From contig NZ_SMOD01000021.1 in assembly GCF_004353905.1 (NCBI RefSeq), positions 85,386 through 149,385 of the forward strand: a DNA stretch of 64,000 nucleotides. The letters run 5' to 3'. Below, piece after piece: positions 51,839-60,798 of this stretch; the first letter of the stretch is position 1, and each line of letters starts with the position of its first letter. The notes beneath the pieces were generated by a model that saw only the letters and a program-made list of their open reading frames with translations, searched no databases and was not told the origin of the DNA. Source of the DNA: Paraburkholderia guartelaensis. Lineage in GTDB: Bacteria; Pseudomonadota; Gammaproteobacteria; Burkholderiales; Burkholderiaceae. A program made the translations under genes and the position numbers.

Positions 51839-52774
51839 ATGGCATGGCAATCACTTGACGTCAAACGCCTCTCCGCGACCACCTCGGAGCCGCCCGGCGT
51901 GCGCGAGCCGGTTACGGGCACGGTCGCGAAGCTCATCGACGTTTCCAAATGCATCGGCTGCAAGGCGTGTCAGACCGCGTGCATGGAGTGGAACGATCTG
52001 CGTGACGAAATCGGTGTCAATACGGGTGTCTACGACAATCCGCACGATCTCACCGAGCACTCGTGGACCGTGATGCGCTTCACGGAATACGAGAACTCGC
52101 AGGGCGACCTCGAATGGCTGATCCGCAAGGACGGCTGCATGCATTGCGAGGACCCGGGCTGTTTGAAGGCGTGTCCCTCGCCGGGCGCGATCGTGCAGCA
52201 TACGAACGGCATCGTCGACTTCCACCAGGAAAACTGCATCGGCTGCGGCAATTGCATTACGGGCTGCCCGTTCAATATTCCTCGCATGTCGAGCGAGCGC
52301 CGCGTATACAAGTGCACGCTCTGCTCGGACCGCGTGGCCGTGGGGCAGGAGCCCGCGTGCGTGAAGACCTGCCCGACCGGTGCGATCGTCTTCGGTACCA
52401 AGGAAGACATGAAGCAGCACGCGGCCGAGCGCATCGTGGACCTCAAGGAGCGCGGCTTCGAAAACGCCGGGCTTTATGACCCGCCGGGCGTGAGCGGCAC
52501 GCACGTGATGTACGTGCTGCATCACGCGGACCGGCCGTCGCTCTATGCCGGACTGCCCCAGGATCCGCACATCAGCCCGATGGTGCGGATCTGGAAGGGC
52601 GTGGCCAAGCCGATCGGGCTCGCCATCATGGCGCTCACCGCACTGGCCGGTTTCTTCCATTACACGCGGGTTGGCCCGAACGAAGTGACGGCGGAAGATG
52701 AGGCCGCGGCGCGCGAAGAGGCGCGGCGCATGCGTGGCGAACCACCCGAGGAGCGCGGCGATGAAAGACGATGA
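51839..52774 (+). CDS. fdnH: Formate dehydrogenase-N beta (iron-sulfur) subunit
   Basis: A 311-residue electron-transfer protein with four [4Fe-4S] clusters. Cys motifs are visible as CIGCKACQTAC, CMHCEDPGCLKAC, CIGCGNCITGC and CTLCSDRV...CVKTC. A single C-terminal membrane helix (PIGLAIMALTALAGFFHYTRVG, about residues 260-280) anchors it. It carries electrons from fdnG to the cytochrome b subunit. Starts 12 bases after fdnG with GGGGGACGA upstream, and overlaps fdnI by 14 bases. Export depends on the alpha subunit signal, as no signal of its own is seen. Confidence 0.95.
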   Translation: MAWQSLDVKRLSATTSEPPGVREPVTGTVAKLIDVSKCIGCKACQTACMEWNDLRDEIGVNTGVYDNPHDLTEHSWTVMRFTEYENSQGDLEWLIRKDGCMHCEDPGCLKACPSPGAIVQHTNGIVDFHQENCIGCGNCITGCPFNIPRMSSERRVYKCTLCSDRVAVGQEPACVKTCPTGAIVFGTKEDMKQHAAERIVDLKERGFENAGLYDPPGVSGTHVMYVLHHADRPSLYAGLPQDPHISPMVRIWKGVAKPIGLAIMALTALAGFFHYTRVGPNEVTAEDEAAAREEARRMRGEPPEERGDERR

Positions 52775-53387
52775 ACCGCAACTGATCGAGCGCTATACGC
52801 CCAACGAGCGCAGCAACCACTGGATCACCGCAATCTGCTTCATCCTGCTCGCGCTCTCGGGTCTCGCGATGTTTCACCCGGCCATGGCATTTTTGTACGC
52901 GGTGCTCGGCGGTGGCCAGTGGACGCGCATTCTGCACCCGTTCATCGGCGTGGTGATGTTCGTCTCGTTCCTGATCCTTGCGCTGCGCTTCTGGCATCAC
53001 AACTATCTGGACAAGGACGACATCCAGTGGATGAAACAGATGGGCGACGTGCTCAATAACCGCGAAGACAGGCTGCCCGAGATCGGCCGCTACAATGCGG
53101 GCCAGAAGCTGTTATTCTTTGTGATGGTGGTTTGCCTCGTGCTGTTGCTCTTGAGCGGCATCGTGATCTGGCGGCGATATTTTTCGGTCTACTTTCCGAT
53201 CGAAATTATCCGGCTCTCTTCGCTGGTGCACGCGGTAGCGGCATTCGTGCTGATCTGCGGCATCATCATTCATATTTATGCGGCCATATGGGTGAAGGGG
53301 TCGATCGGCGCGATGACGCGCGGTTACGTCACCTGGGGCTGGGCGAGAAAGCATCATCCGCGCTGGTTCCGCGAGAGCATCAAGTAA
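52761..53387 (+). CDS. fdnI: Formate dehydrogenase-N gamma subunit (cytochrome b556)
   Basis: Di-haem membrane subunit of 208 residues with four helices, passing electrons to quinone. The N-terminal RYTPNERSNHWITAICFILLALSG is the family motif, giving a haem histidine in NHW; others lie in LHPFIGVVMF and LVHAVAAFVLICGIIIHIYAA. ATG 52761 is supported by the GAGGAG at 52749; an earlier in-frame start would lie deep inside fdnH. The operon reads through to a terminator-like hairpin before fdhE. Confidence 0.93.
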   Translation: MKDDEPQLIERYTPNERSNHWITAICFILLALSGLAMFHPAMAFLYAVLGGGQWTRILHPFIGVVMFVSFLILALRFWHHNYLDKDDIQWMKQMGDVLNNREDRLPEIGRYNAGQKLLFFVMVVCLVLLLLSGIVIWRRYFSVYFPIEIIRLSSLVHAVAAFVLICGIIIHIYAAIWVKGSIGAMTRGYVTWGWARKHHPRWFRESIK

Positions 53388-53447
53388 CGCACAGGCTGCG
53401 CGCCGCCTGCCGAGCCGTTTGGCCAAGGCAGTGGCGGCGCGAGCGGC

Positions 53448-53484
53448 AAACCGCCGGCGCCCATGAGGGCACGGCGGTTTTTTC
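53448..53484 (+). terminator. Terminator-like hairpin between fdnI and fdhE
   Basis: AACCGCCG...GCCC pairs with GGGC...CGGCGGTT around an ATGA loop, followed by TTTTTTC. It meets intrinsic-terminator criteria but sits inside an evident operon, just before fdhE, so it may be partial and set the ratio of structural to accessory proteins. Confidence 0.75.
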
Positions 53485-53514
53485 TTTGTGAAGCCGTTCT
53501 GGAGCGGACCCGTC

Positions 53515-54447
53515 GTGACGCAACGCATACTCGACCCGCAGCAAATCGAATCGCTCGATCCTTCTGCCATTCCGCGCATCCGTCTGCCCGAGCGCGTCGG
53601 CTTTTTCAGCACGCGCGCCGTGCGCCTGCGGCATCTCGCGGACCACAATCCCATTGGCGGCTACGTGCGGCTAATGGCGGCGCTAGTCGATGCGCAGCAG
53701 GAGGCGCTCGAACATTGCACCGCGTCCATGCCTTCGCGCGAAGCCATTGCGAACGCGCAGCATCACTCCATGCCGATCCTGCCGGCGCTTTCTGGCGAGC
53801 GCGATCCGCAATGGCGCGCCGTGCTATTGCGCCTCGCCGATCGAGTCGAAGCGGCAGGTGCGGTCGCGCCTGCGCTCGCGAATGTACTGGGCGACCTGCG
53901 CGCCATGAACGAAGGACAACTCGACGCTCAGGCCGACGCGGTTCTCGCGCAGCGCTACACCGAAGTCGCACCCGCCACCGCGCCGTTCATCATGGCCGCG
54001 CTGCAGGTGGTGTGGACCGACCTCGCGAGCCGCATCGATGTGCGGGACGTGCCCTATGTCGACGCACCGGGCGCGTGCCCCGTGTGCGGATCGCCGCCCG
54101 TTGCCAGCATCGTGCGCATCGGCGGTGTGTATCAGGGCTACCGGTTTGCGCAGTGCGGCCTGTGCGGCACCGAGGCTCACGTGGTGCGCGTGAAGTGCAC
54201 GAACTGCGATTCGACCAAGGGCATTGCGTATCACGGCATCGAAGGGGGCAATGCGGCACTCAAGGCCGAATCGTGCGACGAATGCCATACGTACCGCAAG
54301 ATCGGCTATCAGGAGAAGGACCTCGATTTCGAGCCGCTTGCGGACGACCTGGCGAGCCTCACGCTCGATCTCCTGATGAGCGATGCGGGCTACCGTCGCG
54401 CGAGCCCGAATCCGTTGCTATGGCCCGAAGTGCCTGGCGACCAGTAA
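53515..54447 (+). CDS. fdhE: Formate dehydrogenase accessory protein FdhE
   Basis: A 310-residue cytoplasmic maturation factor for Tat-exported formate dehydrogenases. It has four CxxC knuckles, CPVCGS, CGLCG, CTNC and CDEC (about residues 190-270), thought to hold iron in a rubredoxin-like way. GTG 53515 is preferred because GGAG (53501-53504) precedes it. GTG 53488 is in frame but lies three bases from the terminator T-run with no ribosome site. It sits between the structural fdn genes and the selenium genes, matching its role. Confidence 0.92.
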   Translation: MTQRILDPQQIESLDPSAIPRIRLPERVGFFSTRAVRLRHLADHNPIGGYVRLMAALVDAQQEALEHCTASMPSREAIANAQHHSMPILPALSGERDPQWRAVLLRLADRVEAAGAVAPALANVLGDLRAMNEGQLDAQADAVLAQRYTEVAPATAPFIMAALQVVWTDLASRIDVRDVPYVDAPGACPVCGSPPVASIVRIGGVYQGYRFAQCGLCGTEAHVVRVKCTNCDSTKGIAYHGIEGGNAALKAESCDECHTYRKIGYQEKDLDFEPLADDLASLTLDLLMSDAGYRRASPNPLLWPEVPGDQ

Positions 54448-54462
54448 GGAGCCGCTCACGCC

Positions 54463-55929
54463 ATGAGTGAAACCGTGGGACAAGCAGCGGAGCACGATGC
54501 GCAAGCCCTTCATGCGCTGCTCGCGAAAATGCCGGCGGTCGAGCGCGTGATTGCCTCGGAGCAAGCGCAGCCGCTGATAGCGCAGTACGGGCGCACCCAG
54601 GTGCTGGACGCGATACGCGCCACGCAGGACGGCTGGCGTCACGATGTGCGCACCGGCGCGCTCGCGCATGAAAAAAAGGATGCCGAACCATTTTCGCTGG
54701 AGCGCGTGATCGCGGCGACCACGCAACGGTTGGCCGAGCGCGCGCAAAGCCGGCTGCGTCCGGTGTTCAATCTCACGGGGACAGTACTGCATACGAATCT
54801 CGGCCGCGCGCTGCTGCCCGACGAGGCGGTTAAAACCGTGGTGCAGGCGCTCACGCAACCCGCAAATCTCGAATTCGATCTCGCGAGCGGGAAGCGTGGC
54901 GACCGCGATGACCTCATCGACTCGCTGATCTGCGAACTGACGGGCGCCGAAGCCGCTACGGTCGTGAACAACAACGCAGCGGCCGTGTTGTTGCTGTTGA
55001 GCGCACTCGCCAATCGCAAGGAGGTCGTCGTTTCGCGCGGCGAACTGGTGGAGATCGGCGGGGCGTTTCGCATTCCCGACATCATGAGCCGGGCGGGCGC
55101 ACGCTTGCGGGAGATCGGCACGACGAACCGGACGCACCTGAAGGACTACGAAGCGGCGATCAACGCGCGCACCGCGCTCCTGATGAAAGTGCATTGCAGC
55201 AACTACGCGATCAGCGGCTTTACGAAGAGTGTCGAACTCGATGAACTCGCGCCGCTGGCGCGTCAGCACGGCCTGCCCGTAGCGGTCGATCTGGGCAGCG
55301 GGACGCTCGTCGATCTCGCGCAATGGGGCTTGCCAGCCGAGCCCACAGTGCGCGCGACCGTGGAAGCGGGCGCGGACCTCGTGACCTTCAGCGGCGACAA
55401 GCTGCTCGGCGGCCCGCAGGCGGGGCTGATCGTCGGGCGCAAGGCGCTCATTGCGAAGATCAAGAAGCACCCGCTCAAGCGCGCGTTGCGGGTCGGCAAG
55501 CTCACGCTCGCTGCGCTCGAACCGGTGTTACGGCTTTATCAGGCGCCAGAATTCTTGCGGGAGCGGCTCACTACGCTGCGCCTTCTCACACGTCCGGCCT
55601 TGCAAATGCAAGAAGCCGCCGAGCGCGCGCTACCTGCGTTTCAGCGTGCCATTGGCGAAGCGTATGCTGCGAGCGTCGAGCCGATGTTCAGCCAGATCGG
55701 CAGCGGCGCACTGCCCGTAGACGTACTGCCGAGCAGCGGGCTCGTCGTGCGCCATGCGGCTAAGGGCGGCAGTGGCCGCGCGCTGCTCAAGCTCGAACGC
55801 GCCTTGCGCGAGCTGCCGCGGCCCGTGATCGGCCGCATTGCCGACGACGCCCTGCGTCTGGACCTGCGCTGCCTCGAACCTGCGGACGAAGCCGCGTTCG
55901 CTGCACAACTCGCGGAGCTGCGTCTGTGA
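54463..55929 (+). CDS. selA: L-seryl-tRNA(Sec) selenium transferase
   Basis: PLP enzyme of 488 residues that changes Ser-tRNA(Sec) to Sec-tRNA(Sec) with selenophosphate. Conserved segments include NLTGTVLHTNLGRALLP, NNNAAAVLLLLSAL, EIGTTNRTHLKDYE and the Schiff-base Lys313 in FSGDKLLGGPQ. The family usually forms a homodecamer. AAGGAG lies 15 bases before the ATG. The stop overlaps the selB GTG (GTGA, 55926-55929), so the two are coupled. No selD gene is in the window. Confidence 0.95.
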   Translation: MSETVGQAAEHDAQALHALLAKMPAVERVIASEQAQPLIAQYGRTQVLDAIRATQDGWRHDVRTGALAHEKKDAEPFSLERVIAATTQRLAERAQSRLRPVFNLTGTVLHTNLGRALLPDEAVKTVVQALTQPANLEFDLASGKRGDRDDLIDSLICELTGAEAATVVNNNAAAVLLLLSALANRKEVVVSRGELVEIGGAFRIPDIMSRAGARLREIGTTNRTHLKDYEAAINARTALLMKVHCSNYAISGFTKSVELDELAPLARQHGLPVAVDLGSGTLVDLAQWGLPAEPTVRATVEAGADLVTFSGDKLLGGPQAGLIVGRKALIAKIKKHPLKRALRVGKLTLAALEPVLRLYQAPEFLRERLTTLRLLTRPALQMQEAAERALPAFQRAIGEAYAASVEPMFSQIGSGALPVDVLPSSGLVVRHAAKGGSGRALLKLERALRELPRPVIGRIADDALRLDLRCLEPADEAAFAAQLAELRL

Positions 55930-57854
55930 TCGTCGGCACGGCGGGGCACATCGACCACGGCAAGACCACGCTGGTCCGCGCATTGACCGGCGTGGACACC
56001 GACCGCCTGAAAGAAGAGAAGGCGCGCGGCATCTCGATCGAACTGGGTTACGCGTACCTGCCGCTCGCCAACGGCGACGTGCTCGGCTTCATCGACGTGC
56101 CCGGCCACGAAAAACTCGTTCATACGATGGCAGCGGGTGCGTGCGGCATCGATTTCGCGTTGCTCGTGATTGCGGCCGACGACGGCGTAATGCCGCAAAC
56201 GCGTGAGCATTTCGCCATTCTGCAACTGCTGGGCGTGCAGCATGGCGCCATTGCGCTGACCAAGTGCGATCGAGTGGATGCGACGCGGCTCGACGCCGTG
56301 CGCGCTGAAATCTCCGCATGGCTTGCTGACACGATGCTTGCGGACGCACCTGTATTCGAGACCAATGCAACGCAGCCGCATGACGAAGGCGTGGCGCGCC
56401 TTGACGCCTGGTTGCGCGAGCGCGCGAGTACATGGCGCGCGCGACGCGACGATGGACTCTTTCGCCTTGCAGTGGATCGCGTATTTACGCTGACGGGCCA
56501 GGGGACGGTGGTGACGGGCACAGTATTCGCTGGGCGCGTACAGGCAGGCGACGCGCTCGTGCTCGCACCCGCAGGCACACCTGTGCGCGTGCGCGGTCTG
56601 CATGCGCAGAATCGCGCGGTACAGGCGGGCGAAGCGGGCCACGCCGGTCAGCGTTGCGCGCTCAATCTCGCGGGCATCGACAAGGAGCAGATTGCGCGCG
56701 GCGACTGGATCGTCGATGCGCGATTGGCCGAGCCGGCCGTGCGCCTCGACGTCGAACTGCGGTTGCTCGACGACGCAGACATCACGTTGCAGCACTGGTC
56801 GCCGCTTCATGTGCATCTCGGCACGACGCATCGCGTTGCGAACGTCGCGTTGCTCGAAGGCGAAACGCTCGCGCCGGGCGCGGCTGCCCGCGTGCAGCTC
56901 GTCTTTGAAGCGCCGTTGCACGCGTTGCCGGGAGACCGCTACATCGTCCGCAACGCGCAGGCAAACCACACCATAGGTGGCGGGCGTGTGCTCGATCCGT
57001 TCGGCCCGTCGCGTCGGCGACGGACGTCAGAACGGCGTGCATGGCTCGACGCGTTGCGCACGTGGCTCGACGAAGCGAGCCTGGCACCGCTGATCGAAGA
57101 AGCGCCGCGCGGCATTGCGCGCGCGACGTTGGTGCAATTGACCGGTTACGACGATGCCGCACTCGCTTTGCCCGCCGACGCGATTTCAATCGCGCCACAA
57201 GGACGCGACGACGAAGGCGCGGTAATCGCACACGCGCACTGGACGAGGCTCACCGTGCGCATTGTCGAAGCGCTCGCCGAGTTTCATGCGCGCTCGCCCG
57301 ATGAGCAGGGGCCGGACGCGGCGCGTTTGCGCCGCATGGCGGCGCCGCTTGTGAGCGATGCGGTGTGGCGCGCCGCAATTGAAGCGCTCGAGCGCGAGGG
57401 TCGCGTGGCACGCAGCGGGCCGTGGCTGCATCTCCCGTCGCACGCGGTGACGCTCGACGCCGACGACGAAGCGCTCGCCGCGCGCCTCATATCGCTGCTC
57501 GCGCAAGGACGTTTCGATCCGCCCTGGGTGCGGGATCTCGCGCGTGAGACGCGGCAGCCGGAAGAGAAGGTGCGTGCGCTGCTGCGCAAGCTCGCGCGCC
57601 TGGGTATGGTGTATCAGGTCGTGCGCGATCTTTTTTACGATCGCGATGTGGTGCAAACGCTCGCGCGTGCCGTTGCACAGATCGCCGCGGAGCAGGGCGG
57701 CGCGGTCAATGCCGCGGCGTTTCGCGACGCCACGGCATTGGGCCGCAAACGCGCGATCCAGATTCTCGAGTACTTCGACCGCGTTGGATATACTCGGTTT
57801 CAGCGCGATACGCATCTGTTGCGGCACGACAGCAGGATGCGGGAATGGTTGTAG
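55926..57854 (+). CDS. selB: Selenocysteine-specific elongation factor SelB
   Basis: A 642-residue GTPase delivering Sec-tRNA(Sec) to UGA codons marked by SECIS. The EF-Tu-like domain has GTAGHIDHGKTTL (4-16), DVPGHEK and TKCD. Domains II and III follow, then C-terminal winged helices (about 380-642) that bind the SECIS loop, including the final GRKRAIQILEYFDRVGYTRFQRDTH segment. GTG start at 55926 overlaps the selA stop. A small hairpin (57855-57870) and then tRNA-Sec follow within 50 bases. Confidence 0.95.
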   Translation: MIVGTAGHIDHGKTTLVRALTGVDTDRLKEEKARGISIELGYAYLPLANGDVLGFIDVPGHEKLVHTMAAGACGIDFALLVIAADDGVMPQTREHFAILQLLGVQHGAIALTKCDRVDATRLDAVRAEISAWLADTMLADAPVFETNATQPHDEGVARLDAWLRERASTWRARRDDGLFRLAVDRVFTLTGQGTVVTGTVFAGRVQAGDALVLAPAGTPVRVRGLHAQNRAVQAGEAGHAGQRCALNLAGIDKEQIARGDWIVDARLAEPAVRLDVELRLLDDADITLQHWSPLHVHLGTTHRVANVALLEGETLAPGAAARVQLVFEAPLHALPGDRYIVRNAQANHTIGGGRVLDPFGPSRRRRTSERRAWLDALRTWLDEASLAPLIEEAPRGIARATLVQLTGYDDAALALPADAISIAPQGRDDEGAVIAHAHWTRLTVRIVEALAEFHARSPDEQGPDAARLRRMAAPLVSDAVWRAAIEALEREGRVARSGPWLHLPSHAVTLDADDEALAARLISLLAQGRFDPPWVRDLARETRQPEEKVRALLRKLARLGMVYQVVRDLFYDRDVVQTLARAVAQIAAEQGGAVNAAAFRDATALGRKRAIQILEYFDRVGYTRFQRDTHLLRHDSRMREWL

Positions 57855-57900
57855 GCACATCGATATGTGCGTGTGGTTGCAGGGGGTTGGGTTTCACGAA

Positions 57901-57996
57901 GGAAGGCATTCGTATCCGGTGGTACGGCCGGGCTTCAAACCCGGTTGGGGGCGTCAGCCGCTCCCGGGTCGGTTCGACTCCGGCTGCCTTCCGCCA
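57901..57996 (+). tRNA. selC: tRNA-Sec (anticodon TCA)
   Basis: A 96-base selenocysteine tRNA including encoded CCA. The 8-bp acceptor stem GGAAGGCA/TGCCTTCC, anticodon TCA at 57935-57937 in a CTTCAAA loop, a long variable arm (GGGGGCGTCAGCCGCTCCC area) and the TTCGACTCC T-arm match the tRNA-Sec layout. It lies 46 bases after selB and supplies the tRNA for fdnG. tRNA 3' ends are common integration sites, and the DNA after it changes character. Confidence 0.95.
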
Positions 57997-58039
57997 TTTC
58001 GTTTATGGGTAATCTGTGGTCGTGTGTTGTAGAGTTCAT

Positions 58040-58067
58040 CAATTGATGTCGTTAACGACACGAATTG
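58040..58067. repeat. 28-bp near-perfect inverted repeat downstream of selC
   Basis: Two 14-base arms meet at GTCGTT/AACGAC with 12 of 14 positions complementary (arms begin CAATT and end AATTG). It lies 44 bases after tRNA-Sec, in otherwise gene-free sequence. It could be a recombinase or regulator site; no matching copy was noticed elsewhere. Confidence 0.6.
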
Positions 58068-58162
58068 GTTGTACTAGTGAGGGATATTTGCCGACGGATA
58101 GGCGGCTCTAGCTAGAACGTCACCGTCCCCTTTTATTCTCGTCCTTCCGGCTGTCCGTGAGT

Positions 58163-58392
58163 CTATGAGCCCGGTGCAGGTATCGACGTGACCACCACGG
58201 CTGCGAGCCCCAGCGCCACGGCAACCGTGTGCCTAACGACTCCCAAGCACAAACCCAGCAGCACGCACAGCCCAACGCGCCAGCCGCGATGTACCGACTG
58301 CACGCAAACACAAACAAGTTGTCCTGCCCCGGACTCAGGGCCAGCAAGAAGGCTACGCCAGAGAACGCAATCAAGCTCTGAAGGCTAGGCAT
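58163..58392 (-). pseudogene. Decayed LysE/RhtB-type amino-acid exporter (N-terminal fragment)
   Basis: From ATG 58392 the frame reads MPSLQSLIAFSGVAFLLALSPGQDNLF, the typical N-terminus of LysE-family exporters (normally SPGPDNLF). The next conserved block, GWRVGLCVLLGLCLGVVRHTVAVALGL, continues in another frame, so a frameshift lies near 58285-58290. Homology fades at about 58163; the full gene should be about 200 codons. The remnant lies between selC and maiA and marks old rearrangement at this site. Confidence 0.75.
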
Positions 58393-58527
58393 AAGTGACA
58401 AATCACCATCGATGAAAGTTGATAGGCGTGCGGCGCATTAAATAGGCGAAGTGGGCTCCTTAACGCGGTTCTTGACGCCGCTCACACGATAGTTTTTAGT
58501 GTCTAGAACGCGCGCCGCTTCGACTGA

Positions 58528-59196
58528 TTAGCCACGGGGTGCCTCCGCGTCCGGCTGCCCGGACGGTTCCGCTTTGGCAAATGCCGGCATAGAGACGACG
58601 TTGTCGTACAGCCTGCGAAGTGTTGGGTACCCGTCCAAAGGGACGTTGAAGCGGCGAGCGTTCCAAATCTGCGGAACCAGGCACAAATCGCCGAGACCAG
58701 GCGTGTCGCCGAACACGCACTGGCCTACGCGCGGGTCTGCTGCGAGTTTGCGTTCCAAAGTTTCGAACCCCGCAGTAACCCAGTACGCGTACCACGCAGC
58801 CTTCTGTTCATCCTCGATACCAAGCGTCGACTTCAGATAGCCAAGGACGCGCAAATTGTTCAACGGATGTATCTCGCACGCAATCTGCAATGCGACTGAA
58901 CGAACGAATGCTCTATCAGCTGGCGCATTAGGCAGCAGCGAAGGCGTCGGGAATCGCTCTTCGAGATATTCGACAATCGCGAGGGATTGGCCGATCGGAG
59001 CATGATCGCCGTCGATGAGCGCTGGAACGAGCCCATCGGGATGCACTTCCCGATATGACTTGGTGAGCTGTTCGCCGCCACCACGCAAGAGATGAACAGG
59101 GACCTGCGTGTACTCAAGCCCCTTGAGGTTCAATGCGATACGCACGCGGTATGAGGCAGAGCTGCGGAAGTACGAGTAGAGCGTAAGGTCGGACAT
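58528..59196 (-). CDS. maiA: Maleylacetoacetate isomerase (zeta-class GST)
   Basis: A 222-residue GST that isomerises maleylacetoacetate to fumarylacetoacetate in tyrosine/homogentisate breakdown with glutathione. The zeta signature is YFRSSASYRVRIALNLKG (SSAS replacing the more common SSCS), with NPxGxVPAL-like HPDGLVPALIDG and the IGQSLAIVEYLEE motif. The end of the protein is a short Pro/Glu-rich tail. Base composition is lower in GC than in the cobalamin genes. It is divergent from a Crp/Fnr regulator and shares the neighbourhood with HPPD. Confidence 0.88.
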   Translation of the reverse strand: MSDLTLYSYFRSSASYRVRIALNLKGLEYTQVPVHLLRGGGEQLTKSYREVHPDGLVPALIDGDHAPIGQSLAIVEYLEERFPTPSLLPNAPADRAFVRSVALQIACEIHPLNNLRVLGYLKSTLGIEDEQKAAWYAYWVTAGFETLERKLAADPRVGQCVFGDTPGLGDLCLVPQIWNARRFNVPLDGYPTLRRLYDNVVSMPAFAKAEPSGQPDAEAPRG

Positions 59197-59467
59197 CGGG
59201 AGACTGAAGGGGAAACCTGTGAACAGGGAGTCACCGGGATACGCTTTCGCACAACCGAAGGACCGCGAGCCCCTGTGACGGAGTCGTTACGCATTGTACA
59301 ATCGATTTCGAATTGTAAGATGTGCGTAAACCCGCATGATGCCGCCGGAGCCTGCTACGCGGGTTTATGAGCTGCGGCTGCTCCGGGTTGCAGTGCGACG
59401 TAGACTCGCGGTCGGTTCGACGCTAGTACGCTGGCTCGACTGCGTGCGAATGATGAAGGAGACGAGC

Positions 59468-60142
59468 TTGAGCAAGAGCGCTTTGGCGACAACAGAAACC
59501 TGGCACATGGACGACGCCACCGCGGGCGTCTGGATTCGTGCCGCCCATCTCGGCCGAAAGATTAAGGTCGAGAAGGGCACCATGATTTACCGCCAGGGGG
59601 AGCTTGGCTTCACGTTTTACTTCTTGCTGTCGGGGCGCATTCAAGTCTCGATTTACCAAAGCGACGGTTCTGAGTTCATGCTCGAGATGATGGGACCATG
59701 GGCGATGTTTGGGGAGTCGCCCGCTATGGATGGCTTTCCACGTATTGCTACCGCCATCGCAGCTGAGACTTCTGAACTTATTGAGTTTGATATAAGGGTT
59801 ATTACCGAGGCAATCCCGTCGTGCCCGGAACTCGCTATCTCGCTCATGCGCATCGTCGCAATAAAGCAGAGGATTCTCGCCTCCCGCATTCAGTACCTCG
59901 CGCTTCCCAAGCCAGAAATGCGAATCGGGGAATTGCTCGGTCGGCTGGCAGAGTTGTACGGCGAGAAGCGGGAGGACGGAACGCTGATATCCATCCCGCT
60001 AACTCACGAGCAAATCGCAGCGATGACGGGTGCTACCCGAGTCACGGTCACGCGCGCCTTGAAGCGGCTCACTGCCCTCGGTGCCATCGAACTCCGACAG
60101 CGTCGCATCTGGGTGCTAGACCCATCAAAACTTCTCGGCTGA
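59468..60142 (+). CDS. Crp/Fnr-family transcriptional regulator
   Basis: A 224-residue regulator. A cyclic-nucleotide-binding-like beta barrel (KVEKGTMIYRQGELGFTFYFLLSGRIQVSIYQ onward, about residues 30-120) is followed by a dimer helix and an HTH in LTHEQIAAMTGATRVTVTRALKRL. No FNR-type cysteine set is seen at the N-terminus, so oxygen sensing by an iron-sulfur cluster is unlikely. TTG 59468 is favoured because AAGGAG lies at 59456-59461; ATG 59450 is an alternative. It is divergent from maiA and upstream of the tyrosine-type genes, which it may control. Confidence 0.82.
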   Translation: MSKSALATTETWHMDDATAGVWIRAAHLGRKIKVEKGTMIYRQGELGFTFYFLLSGRIQVSIYQSDGSEFMLEMMGPWAMFGESPAMDGFPRIATAIAAETSELIEFDIRVITEAIPSCPELAISLMRIVAIKQRILASRIQYLALPKPEMRIGELLGRLAELYGEKREDGTLISIPLTHEQIAAMTGATRVTVTRALKRLTALGAIELRQRRIWVLDPSKLLG

Positions 60143-60244
60143 TTTGGTAACTCGCTATACAGACGACGGTCCGGTCACTCACGTAGAGTGGGGCACATTG
60201 GATTCACCTCCCCCTGTACTACACCAGCTGATTGAAGGACTGTC

Positions 60245-60658
60245 ATGAGCCAAATCGAGCGTCTGCGTCTCCCCGAAGACGACGCAACTTTCGGAAGCAA
60301 CCGCATTTTCGACCTGTTCCAGTACTCGCCGGCTGTTACGGCAAACGGGTTGGTGTTCATCGCAGGTCAAATCGGTCTGCGTGCCGACGGGTCGATTCCG
60401 GAAGACCCGAAGGAGCAAATCGATGTTGCGTTCAAGCGTATCGAAGCAGTGCTTACGCATCTCGGTCTCGACTTCTCGGACGTGGTTGAACTGATCTCCT
60501 ATCACGTTGACGTCGGTTCGCAACTGGCCGCGTTCCGTGAAGTGAAGGAGCGCTACGTCCGCGCCGATTTCCCGGCATGGACCATCCTCGGTATCGCGGC
60601 GCTTGCGCGTCCTGAGCTTATCGTCGAAATCAAGGTCGTCGCTGCGACCCGCAAGTAA
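60245..60658 (+). CDS. RidA/YjgF-family protein
   Basis: A 137-residue trimeric-type protein of the Rid family, which hydrolyses reactive enamines or imines. The FIAGQIGLRADGSIPEDPKEQIDVAFKRIEAVL segment is typical. The C-terminal ARPELIVEIKVVAA keeps the arginine and glutamate that mark active RidA-type members. It is the first plus-strand gene after the Crp/Fnr regulator and precedes an MBL-fold gene. A role in the same catabolic set is inferred from order only. Confidence 0.88.
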   Translation: MSQIERLRLPEDDATFGSNRIFDLFQYSPAVTANGLVFIAGQIGLRADGSIPEDPKEQIDVAFKRIEAVLTHLGLDFSDVVELISYHVDVGSQLAAFREVKERYVRADFPAWTILGIAALARPELIVEIKVVAATRK

Positions 60659-60798
60659 GCCGCATTTCATCGGCCGCTTCTTGCATCAAACCGAAACCTG
60701 ATCGACCAACGCTCCTTCGCGCGGCCAAGCCGCGCTGTTGCGTCCGCATGTGCAACGTGCGGCGTGAGTTCTGCATACAGACGAACGGAAACTAGCAA

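Noticed and set aside
48716..51850. 1044-codon open frame opposite fdnG
   Set aside because: Antisense artefact of high third-position GC; fdnG on the plus strand has unambiguous catalytic motifs.
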